This document shows, one piece after another, positions 42,201 through 51,196 of a stretch of 64,000 nt of DNA. A program made the position numbers and the translations under genes. The notes beneath the pieces were generated by a model, which saw nothing but the letters and a program-made list of their open reading frames with translations, had not been told where the DNA came from and ran no database searches. Positions within the stretch are counted from its first letter, which is position 1. Each line of letters begins with the position of its first letter. Origin of the DNA: Ophiodon elongatus (lineage: Eukaryota > Chordata > Actinopteri > Perciformes > Hexagrammidae); NCBI GenBank assembly GCA_016806645.1, contig JACSYO010000469.1, positions 310,001-374,000 on the forward strand, written 5' to 3'.

Positions 42201-42487
42201 ATTAAACCCAACTTTTAACGTTTTATGCGGGGGAAGAAGTTACCCCCTTTCTTTTTTTTTCCGCATCCATTGTCAGCGTTTCACCGGACAGCGAGCTAAC
42301 GTCACTAGCCGGGGCGAGCTTGAACACGTTTAAATAACCCATTTGGCGGCGGCAGTTGGCAGCAAACGTTAAAAAGTGACCACAACAGTGTGAGAGACCG
42401 CTGGGTACAAGAATAACCACGACCGGCAGGATGTTTCTTACCCATTTGGGCTCGCAAGCCTTTGAGAGTCGTAGCACCCTCCGCCAT
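18206..42487 (-). CDS. map7d3: MAP7 domain-containing protein 3-like (microtubule-associated, kinesin-1 cofactor), complete
   Basis: Coding exons from the start: 42487-42442, 33756-33655, 33325-33245, 33149-32986, 32660-32549, 31546-31463, 30687-30580, 29256-29158, 27245-27120, 25106-24991, 22398-22274, 22149-21929, 20495-20369, 20244-19959, 19673-19620, 19535-19421, 19190-19028, 18599-18307 and 18213-18206. All phases match; 2,430 nt, 809 aa. MAP7 hallmarks: a first charged coiled coil (about residues 70-168, with LRIDDRLRVAKERREE and EHYEAMMRRTLERSQ), RWSWGG, STMNL, ISKRLSSSSATL, SRLLTPTQASLARSKSAAAL, a proline/serine-rich linker, a second coiled coil (about 461-617, ending RIEEIMKRTRK) that in MAP7 binds kinesin-1, then a Glu/Asp/Gly stretch and the C-terminal FEELIDLNVHSK motif. 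The last exon adds only Glu-Ile-stop, like the short MAP7 tail. Family role: binds microtubules through the first coil and recruits kinesin-1 through the second. Position next to fhl1 and adgrg4 favours map7d3 over map7. The 84- and 99-nt exons may be optional. Confidence 0.92.
19421..19535 (-). other. map7d3: Acidic repeat exon of map7d3
   Basis: This 115-nt exon encodes about 35 residues that are almost entirely Gly, Glu and Asp, built from repeats of a GAGAAGATG-like unit (Asp-Gly-Glu). The coding triplet repeat makes it prone to length variation. Splice sites are TGCGTAG acceptor and GTAAGT donor, phases 0 and 1. Confidence 0.85.
21128..21203. repeat. CA microsatellite
   Basis: About 37 uninterrupted CA units in a map7d3 intron. 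Reading frames across it are artefacts. Confidence 0.97.
22399..24990. other. map7d3 intron, no gene seen
   Basis: Apart from a GA-rich run at 23700-23755 and a GACT tetranucleotide tract near 24443-24476, I see no coding exon or recognisable element in this 2.6-kb intron. Confidence 0.6.
25107..27119. other. map7d3 intron
   Basis: No exon in phase with the neighbours was found. It contains a purine run near 25235-25255, a (GCT)n run of about seven units near 26048-26070 and the perfect hairpin at 26320-26360. Confidence 0.55.
26320..26360. repeat. Perfect 19-bp inverted repeat with 3-base loop
   Basis: Left arm 26320-26338 (ACACTGAAACGGTTCACAT) is exactly complementary to 26342-26360, separated by TTT. 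It is intronic to map7d3. It could be a recent palindrome, a small foldback element or a hairpin RNA; the stem is short for a microRNA. Confidence 0.9.
29158..29256 (-). other. map7d3: map7d3 cassette exon, 99 nt
   Basis: Acceptor CATGTCCGTAG, donor AAG followed by the weak GTGGCT. Both phases are 1, so inclusion adds exactly 33 residues (RSVKKRSSSLTRVSEGRAQT then a Lys-rich stretch). The basic Ser-rich composition fits the MAP7 linker. The gene model closes in frame with or without it, which together with the weak donor suggests alternative use. Confidence 0.7.
30455..30576 (+). repeat. G-rich polypurine tract
   Basis: About 120 bases of mostly G and A with many GGG and GGGG runs, directly beside the splice donor of the 30687-30580 map7d3 exon. 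G-quadruplex formation on the plus strand is possible; in the map7d3 transcript the stretch would be C/U-rich. Confidence 0.8.
31463..31546 (-). other. map7d3: map7d3 cassette exon, 84 nt
   Basis: Acceptor TTTTTCCCACAG, donor AAG followed by the weak GTTTTG. Both phases are 1, adding 28 Ser/Pro-rich residues (GDSDASASSPVTIVVSPASP then EKPPRSRQ). Skipping it leaves the frame intact, joining RWSWGG...DGRT to VDKRSTSTMNL as in human MAP7. Confidence 0.7.
36259..36794. mobile_element. MITE-like DNA transposon remnant
   Basis: The left end reads CTGGGCGATATGGCC and the right end, reversed, GGGCTGGGCAATAAC, giving imperfect terminal inverted repeats around an AT-rich 535-bp interior with no open frame. 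The GGGCGATAT end is one I know from abundant teleost non-autonomous elements. I could not identify a clear target-site duplication. Confidence 0.5.
39676..39850 (-). other. map7d3: Possible alternative first coding exon of map7d3
   Basis: An ATG at 39850 opens 58 codons plus one base ending at the donor AAAAG followed by GTATGT. The phase (1) matches the acceptor of the second map7d3 exon at 33756, so the frame could join the main protein with a different, basic N-terminus. No promoter evidence is visible and chance is quite possible. Confidence 0.25.
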
Positions 42488-42660
42488 TTCTGTGAAGTTT
42501 TCCTTCTCTGTTTTTTTCTAAAGCGCGTAACACTTCGCAGCCGACAGGACGGACACCACGGGGACGTGGACACCAGAGAGGTGGGTGGAACATAAAGAGG
42601 TCTCACTCTGACCTTTTCCCGGAAACCATCAAAACGCGTACGAACCGTCAACGCCTTTTA
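42488..42660 (-). promoter_or_regulatory. map7d3: Likely map7d3 promoter and 5' UTR
   Basis: Immediately upstream of the ATG (minus strand), sequence is locally richer in G, C and CpG (for example CGTACGAACCGTCAACGCC) than the surrounding AT-rich DNA, as at CpG-type vertebrate promoters. No TATA box is obvious. Inferred from position and composition. Confidence 0.45.
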
Positions 42661-43269
42661 AAATGCTGCTGTGTGAATGGAAAGTTTTCAGACACGGTCA
42701 GCTGCAGATATCTTATATTAAATCGTTATCGAAAGCAATTCCCTATTATTTAAATACAGAATAAAAAGTATTTAAATGTTAAATTTAAATTTAAATTGGA
42801 AGTTTGACAGTAAAATCTCTTCCACGTCCACTTGCATGAGAATAGCGTTGCACATGAGAGGTTCCAGCATTTTGCAGACCATTTCTGTTCACTTTTTATC
42901 ACACAAGAACAAATTATTTCCACAGGCCATCACTCTGGTTTACAGTTGACACCAGTCATATAATATAGTGTCAATAACCCTGTAAAACTAATACATATAC
43001 TGTGCCTACGAATTATAAATGACATAGTGACAGATTAAAATACACACTGTGATTTAACATGTATGCATCAACACTGTCAAATATAAATCTTACACCTTGT
43101 ACTGTATGTAGACGTGCACATTTATTTTAATAGTAGTCTCCCCCCCCCCCCCACTCCAACCCCAGCTCACACCGGACAATGCTGCAGTGGAATAAAAATT
43201 AAGCAATAAAACGACACTTTAACAAAGCACTTTTCTCTTTCTTCTTCTTCTTCTTCTTCTTCTTCTTAT

Positions 43270-43376
43270 TATTTTAACCTATCTTGGTTCAGCTTTGTTG
43301 TTCTTGTTTTTAGTTGTGAGTCAAATTCCCGACACATACTTGGTCAATAAAGCTGATTCGGATTCTGAACATGAAC
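43270..43376 (+). mobile_element. LINE 3' tail remnant
   Basis: The phrase TTCCCGACACATACTTGG followed by CAATAAAGCTGATTC and GGATTCTGA is the recurrent 3' end of fish LINE elements of the L2/CR1 type. Only the tail is present, as usual for 5'-truncated copies; the preceding CTT repeat is separate. Confidence 0.5.
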
Positions 43377-44145
43377 GCAAACAACCCGGTTCACCATTAT
43401 TTGTGACTGGTAGTGGATTGTCTTTCAAATAGACGATCTAAAGGGGTGCTAGTAAAATAATGGCCTATTTTACTGTATAGTGGCCCCTAGCGTTTATGTG
43501 GCTGCTGCTGCTATTTATTTGAACATTTACCCTCAAGAGATAATGAATACACCAGCAATTAAGTTTCGGACTTATTTCACAAAACAGTCATGATACAACA
43601 TGGTTTAGTCAAACAAATCAAGTATTTTCATAATATGAAATAATTTTTTCATTAGACTTCTGAGATTCAGATAGTTTTCAGAGTAGAAAGAAATAGAAGG
43701 AAGTAGAAGGAAATAGGTGTATACTCACAAGAGAGTATACACTTTACTGAAAACGAGTTCATAGTTTGCTTTTGAGAAAAATCGTGATGGGAAAAAATGT
43801 AAACCTTACCTGGATGAGTGTGCTGAAGAATCTGCAAAGCTAGAGATCAAGGACAAATACAGTTGGCAAATGATTCTCCCAATGAGAGAATAACATATTT
43901 TCTCAGGGCTCTATGTTCTTTCTCTTGTTATGAACACTGTATCCTCTGTCCTGGTCTGTCTCACATGCTATGGCCAGAGGGCCTCTCATCTATTTTACAT
44001 GGTAAACAGGAAGTAACACCGCATGTAGGGTTCAGTTGCAATGGCCTAGATATTGTGTTATGTAGCCTAACTCTGAAGACTCTGAATAAGGACTTCTTCT
44101 CCCCATTCAACCTCATAACTCATAACAAATATTAGAAATAAGGAT

Positions 44146-44151
44146 TTTATT
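44146..44151 (-). terminator. Poly(A) signal candidate for the TNFR gene
   Basis: AATAAA on the minus strand, 187-192 bases beyond the stop codon of the TNF-receptor gene. The sequence fits; cleavage has not been shown. Confidence 0.5.
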
Positions 44152-44337
44152 CAGGTGGAAGTAATTATCAATGTAAATTAAGAATAGAATAGAATAGAAT
44201 AGAAGAATAGCATATTATGTGAAGAAAATGTCAGTTCTTCAGGTATTCCTTTCTTCAGCAGTATTTTCACTCAAAATTAATTAAGAAATGCTGCTATCAG
44301 CCGAAGTCATAGCAATAGATCCTTGGGGTCTAAGTGG

Positions 44338-44702
44338 TCACTTGTTCACCACAGCGCTGTGTATCCTAGCAACAACTTGAGGATTAGGCAGGAGCGCAGC
44401 AGCCTGGGCCAGCTGGGGCAGCAGTGTGTAGGTGGAGGTGCGCAGGTATTGAAAGAGGTCCTGGAAGCCCTGGAGATGAGCGTTGACCTGAGGTGGGACA
44501 CCTAAAGACCGTCCCAGTCTCCTCAACATGTTCCTGTTGTCAGCAGAGTCAAGCAGCAGGGACAAGTCCTGGACTGAGTCATAGTCGAGCATCTCGATTC
44601 TCTGACCTGGACAGAGTCGGGACAGAATCACCAACATGGACTTCAGAGAGGAGTGCCAACAACTGAACTCACCTGCTCGGAGGCCACAGGACAAAACTAT
44701 AA

Positions 44703-44734
<32 letters not shown>

Positions 44735-47118
44735 TGACTTACTTTGACGGAAGAAAAATAAACAAACCTTGAGCTACTTCCCATATTGTCTGAAGTTTTT
44801 GCTCCATCTGATATTGAAATAGAAAAGAGGACATTGTCATTTTTATAGAAGCAAAATACATTCAACATAATGGGTATTGGTATTGGTTCAAATTAAACAA
44901 AACATTTAACAATTACAATCAATTTAATTATTTATTTAATTTATAAGTAAAATGCAAAGTATTTTCGAGTTAAAGCTTCTGAAATGTGAAAATACTCTGT
45001 TTGTTTTTGTTTTTGATAAAATTCTAAATTATATGTGGGGCATTGGTTATTATTTATACCATGTTTTAGATTCAGAGAGGTATCAGTGAATCTCAAAATA
45101 TGCAACTGAAAATCGGCCATGATTAGTAAATACAGTGTTAAGCTGAAGTCAGCCAGCAGTCAGCTTGTCATTATATTGGGTTCGATTTACATGTCTTACT
45201 CTTGAGTACATCATAACAACGCTCTCACATAATTGTGGCTTAGATATTCCTCGGCACCTTGACCTTTAATAAGTTAAACCACTTTACCTCCTCCATGGAA
45301 TAGCAGCGTCTTTGCTTTTCCTCCCATGTGATGTTCTCCTCTTTCTGACTGGAGGGCTTAATGTTGGTGGTGACATTAATCACAATAGAAGTAGGATGCA
45401 CCTCATTGTCGTGGCTCAGTGAGTTCAGGTCTCTGCAGGGAGGAAATTAATATAAATAATCACATAGAGAACTGAAAGAGGTCAATTGAATGAGTGATCA
45501 AACATTATGTATATGCCAAGCACCTTAACGCATATTGAGATGGAATAAGTGTCTGTGTAGGGGCCTCTGAATGTTCGGCTGCTCTCTCCGCGGGGCCGGA
45601 CACAGGTGTGTACTGAAGGTCATCTCCAGACAGTAGTCCTTCAGGCCCAGGACAGTACTCAGGAACCTGCTCTGAATATTGCAACAAGTGTGTATGATCA
45701 AAATGTAGTCAAGCAAACAAAGGAGGAGGAGGGAGAAAATAGCAGAGATGTCAAACACCAAGTGTCTAACTCACTGAATCGCTCAGCAGTCAGAAGGACG
45801 GCCCACAGCAGCAGGGCAATGAGGAAAATTGAGGAAGCTGTTGCTGAACCAATCAGGACCATTGAAAACGTTTCTTCTTTTACTCCTTGATTAAACAGAA
45901 AAATACCACAAGTCAAAAGAGTCCAAATGGAAAAGTTGTTTAAAAAAAAATCCAAAGGGTTACTCACTCTTCTCTTTAGGTTCTTTTAAATTTCCCCTGG
46001 GCGCAGTGATCCCGCTGCCTGTCAGAGAACAACAGTTATAACTTTCTCTGGAAGGTCTCTGTAAAATCAGCAGTCAATAAAACTATGAATAAAAGCGTAT
46101 TAACATTATCATTCCGTCTATATAGTTTATCTCTAGTTTTTACCTCCTTTCGAGCCGTGAGCTGTCAAAAGCAGACACTCTTTATGGACCGTGTCACGAT
46201 TGTAACAAGGCACGCAGGGCAGCTCCACTTCCCCAGTCATGCTCCTGAGTTCATAATACCTGCACACACACACAAACAAATGCTATAGCACTTATCAGGT
46301 GACTGGTGTTTGGGCTGCTACTGTAGGTGTGTAACTCACCCTGGGAGGCACTGACCACACTGGGCATCTCTGGTGGCTGAGCACGCTGTCTTCTTCAGGC
46401 GGTTCAGCAGATTGCACCGGGTGCATCGCATGCAGGGAGCAACATCTGTATCTGCACTGAACCTCCCTTCTCCACACAGAATGCAGACACCTTCACCACC
46501 ATCTCCGAAACCACAGTCCTGAGAATGATGTACAATGTAGACTTGGAGTCAAGTAGCACGACTGGTAAAAGAAGGGAAGAGAAAGGGGAGGAAAAGGGGG
46601 CTGCCATTGTAACGTGTAATGTGTGTTACCTCTGAGAGCTGCTCTCCTGGCCCACATACAGGGCATGAAACACAGGTACCATTAGTGTGTAAGAACTCCG
46701 TCTGATCGCAGCTGGGCTCGGGTTGCACCAGCACACACCAAATCTGAGGAAACACACATTTAAAATATCAGCAGTGGTAGAAAAATTCAGAGCTTTTACC
46801 AAAGTAGAAGTGGTAATACCACACACCAAAAAGTGCTTCATTCAAAGTAAGTTTACTTAAGTAAAAAGAGAGAAACATCACCGGCAACATTTTAAATTAA
46901 AAGGACTTGTTTGATGAAAACTAGCTTCTTTGGTCGTGTATATTTTATATATTATAAATAATATAATATTAATATTAATATTATATATATATATATATGT
47001 GAATATATATATATATAATATTAATATTATATCATTTATAATATATACAATTTATTATTTTAAATTAAAAGGACTTGTTTGATGAAAACTATCTTCTTTG
47101 GTCGTATATACATATATA

Positions 47119-47158
<40 letters not shown>

Positions 47159-47568
47159 TGGGTTCTGATGAACCTCGTTGTCATTGCAGTTTGAAAAAGG
47201 TGTCTCTAACTTGAAAGAAGAAAGAATAAGGCAGGTTGCTGAACTAGTTCATATGCATTGAAAACAAATTAATATATTCTTGCAGCACTGGCAGATTCAC
47301 TTTTATTTTTTAAGAAAACAATACTTCAAGAACTTTAAGGAAATTACTCAATAAGCAGATTTTGTGCTCTGACCAATGCATCATATCATGTATACACTGA
47401 AAATTCAAGTAAAGGACAACTATCTCAATATTGTGCTAAATATATTTGGGAATGATACAGGACTAGAGAGGCAAAGTTTTAAAAATCTGTGAAAGGAAGT
47501 TGCTTGAAGGTCAGACCTACCATGAGCAGAGAAGCAGAGAGACAAGCCTCCATTGGAAAACTGTTCAT
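44338..47568 (-). CDS. TNF receptor of the EDAR/TROY/EDA2R group with C-terminal death-domain-like region, complete
   Basis: Coding exons from the start: 47568-47521, 46743-46630, 46518-46340, 46259-46144, 46018-45968, 45885-45775, 45671-45524, 45432-45288, 44807-44768 and 44672-44338; phases match, 1,287 nt, 428 aa. A signal peptide (ACLSASLLMIWCVLV) leads to cysteine-rich repeats with CGPGEQLSEDCGFGDGGEGV and CSATRDAQCGQCLPG, closest in wording to TROY and EDA2R (CGPG.ELSK.CG.G, NCSATSDAICGDCLPG). One transmembrane helix lies near residues 178-200. The tail ends in about 85 residues (LRRLGRSLGVPP to ARIHSAVV) whose helix pattern resembles the EDAR death domain. Mammalian EDA2R and TROY lack a recognisable death domain, so this is either a fish EDA2R that kept it or a separate EDAR-family paralogue. 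Expected role: plasma-membrane receptor signalling to NF-kB. It is head-to-head with adgrg4. No symbol is given because the orthology is not settled. Confidence 0.85.
44700..44735. repeat. ATT microsatellite
   Basis: About eleven ATT units in the short intron before the final TNFR exon. Confidence 0.9.
46775..46880. repeat. Teleost AAGTAAAAGTACT-family repeat fragment
   Basis: Begins GCAGTGGTAGAAAAATTCAG and includes TTCAAAGTAAGTTTACTTAA, wording typical of the same abundant repeat as at 3960-4145. It lies in a TNFR intron. Confidence 0.55.
46890..47155. repeat. Tandem duplication around AT palindromes
   Basis: A roughly 52-base segment at 46890-46941 (with AAAAGGACTTGTTTGATGAA) recurs at 47058-47109 with a couple of changes. 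Between the copies is a strongly palindromic AATATTAATATTATATATA block, and after the second copy a further TA run to 47154. The whole lies in the first TNFR intron. Confidence 0.85.
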
Positions 47569-48074
47569 GGTCCTTCTCCAAGGAGGATGTTACCCATCTG
47601 CCTTCCTACACTGACACTGTAACCCTAGAAAATTATGTAAAATTACACATATAAAGATAGCTAATAGCATAAAAAACTAAACATGCTCAGAGGCTACTAG
47701 AGAAAAGCAATAAAAACCTACTGCTCCATATAGTTCAATAAGCAGTGCATCTCTCACAGACTATTCACTAATTTGCAGCTTCCATCAGTGGCAGCTGCTC
47801 CACATTCAGTAGAGGTACGGTGGTGGTGGGAAAACTCTTTGGGAATTCCCCTCATTCTACATCACTAATGACGCAGGAGAGGTTCCCAACCAGACTATCA
47901 ACCAATGAATGTGAGACTTTCAGGTCCCCCACCTGGACGCCTCACGTCACACCTGGTCTTCTCGTATTTCCTCTGGGGAACCCGCTTGTTTTGGCCCCGG
48001 CCTCTCAGGCGGAGGGAAGGGGATTAGAATGCATGAATGAGACCCTTGTTAACAAATGTGTTTCCAATAAAGAG

Positions 48075-48076
<2 letters not shown>

Positions 48077-48138
<62 letters not shown>

Positions 48139-48450
48139 CAATATACTTATTTGACCACATTGTGGTAGCAAGGAGCCATAAAACTGACAAAAGAACATAT
48201 ACCTATATTTCGCCCCCCTGACAGGATATTATGGGAGATATTGACATAATGAATTGTTAGGACTTAAAGGAAAGCTGAACTATGGACTTTCTTTACTTTC
48301 AGCTGTACAGCTGAGAACAAGGTTATGATGGCCATCATATGTCACAGAAAAACCAATTAGATTTTTGTGAGTAGTTATCAATTGAAGATAATTGTAAAGC
48401 ACAAGATTAGAGGAAAAATATTACTTTGACTGTTTGCTGACCTGACATAT

Positions 48451-48516
<66 letters not shown>
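48077..48516. repeat. Opposed TG and AC microsatellites
   Basis: (TG)n at 48077-48135 and (AC)n at 48455-48516 are complementary over about 60 bases and 320 bases apart, so a single transcript across both could fold on itself. Confidence 0.9.
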
Positions 48517-48521
<5 letters not shown>

Positions 48522-49139
48522 TTGTTGTCTCAGTCATAACCATGAACAAATTGAACCTAACAAGATTATCTTTTCATATCCAGCATTTGCAGCAGCAACC
48601 TTTGCAGATGATGTTTTCTATTTACATACCAAATGATGACATCTTTAGCTTTTAGCTGCCGTGAACAGTAACGTCAATAAGAACCAGTTTTATGAAGCTC
48701 ATACAGCGACCCCGAATGTAAAGATTGTTATGTAATGAGACAAGCCATTTTGATAATGTTACAGTTATGGTACATCTGTGTCATCAACATATACTCAAAC
48801 AAGGGTGTGTGTCAAGTATTTCTCAACATCCTACAGCAGCATTTCTTTAAACTTTAAGCCTTGGTAAGATACTTATTACCATTACTGAGCCACTGGACCC
48901 TCTGACATCAAAAACTATGTGCATTCACACTGAACAAATATGACTTGAATGTGTTAATGGGAGGATTTTCAAGTTCAGATTTGCAAAGGTTTCATGAAGT
49001 GGTGATTGTAACGTTATCGTGCTTGTTAGTTATGTTTATTGGTGGCGATTAATGAGTAACTCAGGGAACTACAGAGAGCGGGTGTGGAGGTCTTCTAATA
49101 GAGAAACGAAGTGACGCTTGCCAGTAGACTCGTGGCTCA

Positions 49140-49220
49140 GCCAGCTTCTCATGAACTGACATTGGTTGTTTAATTTCTCACGAAACAGCTCAGACTTCAG
49201 ATTGTAAGGAGATGACCATG
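49140..49220 (+). promoter_or_regulatory. adgrg4: Likely adgrg4 5' UTR exon with short upstream reading frame
   Basis: The stretch ends in GAGATGACCATG followed by a strong donor GTAAGT at 49221; the next acceptor is TTTTAG at 49331. Joined, the two upstream ATGs read only a seven-codon frame that stops at 49346, 29 bases before the main ATG. The exon's 5' edge is not determined. Confidence 0.45.
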
Positions 49221-49375
49221 GTAAGTCGAAGTTATGTATTCAGCCACATTAAGATAAGTTGATAGCTGTTGTATTACTTCGAGGTGAATGCAAATTAAAA
49301 CAATAATTTGTATCTTGTTGTCACCTTTTAGCTGATCACCATTTGACTGGCATCGAAAGGTTTTTGTTTGCTGTC

Positions 49376-51114
49376 ATGGACTCCGTCAGAAGCCTGTCTT
49401 GTCTAACTCTAATCTGTCTGTGTATGCAGCTTCTGGGCTCAAGTAAGATTCAGACCAATGAAATGATTTTAAAGCACTTGGAAATGTTTAAAGTAGTACA
49501 AAATGTCACATAGAGTAATAGCTGTTAATACAAAAAAGTGTGTATGGTACTCCCACTTTTAATGTCTTCAATTGTCTTATATTGTTTTTATTGTTTCTGG
49601 GTTTTTTTATCGGGGAAAAATTGAGAAGAATAGATTGTCAGGCTCTGTTTGTTTTTTTGTTTTTTTTGGGGGGGGGGGGATCTCATTCATCTTCATGGTT
49701 CTCTCTATCTACCTGTGTCTTTTCCACCTACAGCTGCAGCTTCCTCTGCCAGCACCAGCCTGTGGGGTAAGAAGCTGCTGTTCAAGGGTCGTCGGTGTGT
49801 GTGGCAGCTACAACCAGAGGCTGTGGTACCAGCCCTCCAGGAGCTGAGTGCATGCATGCTTTTATACCGCACCCATACAACAGAGTGGACAGGTTTTGAC
49901 TACAAAGCACCAGGGGGAAGACACATAGAGCTGGGACTTGGGGGCTCAGGTATACAATTGTCCGTATGGCTGTTTGGAGAAATACACAGCTTGGACAGAG
50001 ATTTGAAATTGCATGAATGGCACACTGTGTGTTTAACTTGGTCTGGCCGAGCTCACAGGCTGCGGATCTACATCAATGGAACCAGTAAGTATGAGACCTC
50101 TATGAACCCCATCCTACCCCAGCAACTGGCTCCAAACGGCACCCTCACTCTGGGGGTGTCTCATTATACAAAGACTAACGGGGAGGTGCAGCCGCAGACT
50201 GGAAAGGATCTGCTCGGTGAGATCGGTCTGTTCAGGATGTGGGCCAGAGAATGGAGCGCCGAGGAGCTGAGGGGGCAGAGCTGTGCGGATGGAGACGTGG
50301 TGAGGTGGGACCTGAGTCAGTGGAAACACAACTGTCATCCCGAGCTTGACAACAACCTACATTGTGGTAAATATAGTATGACCTTTTCGTTTGCACATCA
50401 TGGTCATGCAGTTTGATCTATCTAGATTTTAAAAAGTGAATTACTCCCGGGGCTTCCTCACCTATTCACACTGCAAGGTAATCTCCTGCAGGTGAGAGTT
50501 GAAAGAGTGGGCAAATAATAAACTTTGCTGTTCAGTAACTACAGTTTAAGGTCAAAGACAAGGTAAACCACGCATCAGTTCAACAGTAACTGTTTCATTA
50601 ACTCGTTGACGGGTCTAAAACTTTTCTTTTGACGTATTTCATATTTTAAAGCAGACGATTTATTTTTATTTTCTAGCATGGTCACCCTACAAAATCAACA
50701 TGTGGACATTCATGGTTAACTCTACGCGGCCTGGAAATTGTTCAGTGTCACTGGAGGAAGTGACAAGACACTGGGTATGAAGAACATTTGACTAATGACT
50801 TTGAACAAACAAGTCAGATTTGAATTAATTAATCTTTGCTCTCATCTATTATCAGTTGGAGAGCATATTCCCTCACAACATTTCAGTCCATAGCATCCTT
50901 GTGTCATCCCCAAGGTAACGCAACTTTCATTAGAAAAACACTCCTCTCAGCTGGCAGTGGTTGAGGAAGTATTCAGATCCTTTACTTCAGATAAAGGACT
51001 AATACTGCATTAAAAAGATCCAGCTCACATTTTAAAGTACAGTCATTATACCTGTAAATGTGTGTAATTACGTTTCACCACTGCCAGCTGCTTTATCATT
51101 AAGACAGAGTATCT

Positions 51115-51196
<82 letters not shown>

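Larger units (their letters stand above)
33757..42441. other. map7d3: Long first intron of map7d3
   Basis: 8.7 kb with no open frame that fits a gene, except a possible alternative first exon at 39850-39676. A MITE-like element lies at 36259-36794. Short tandem sequences include CCCTGAAA repeats near 41210-41232. Long first introns often hold enhancers, but no specific site can be named from sequence alone. Confidence 0.6.
42661..44337. other. Interval between map7d3 start and TNFR gene end
   Basis: No coding exon. It holds a poly-C run at 43140-43153, a CTT microsatellite at 43232-43266, a LINE-like 3' tail, an AATAG pentanucleotide run near 44184-44210 and a minus-strand AATAAA at 44151-44146 that probably serves the TNFR gene. 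Confidence 0.6.
47569..49375. other. Head-to-head intergenic region between the TNFR gene and adgrg4
   Basis: Two opposed microsatellites dominate: TG at 48077-48135 and AC at 48455-48516. A likely adgrg4 5' UTR exon ends at 49220 (donor GTAAGT) and is followed by an acceptor at 49331. No other exon is apparent. Promoters for both genes should lie here. Confidence 0.6.

Noticed and set aside
46058..46058. Longer version of the 46018-45968 TNFR exon using an acceptor near 46059
   Set aside because: The phase then disagrees with the upstream exon, which ends in phase 1 at 46144; the acceptor CTCTGACAG at 46019 fits exactly.
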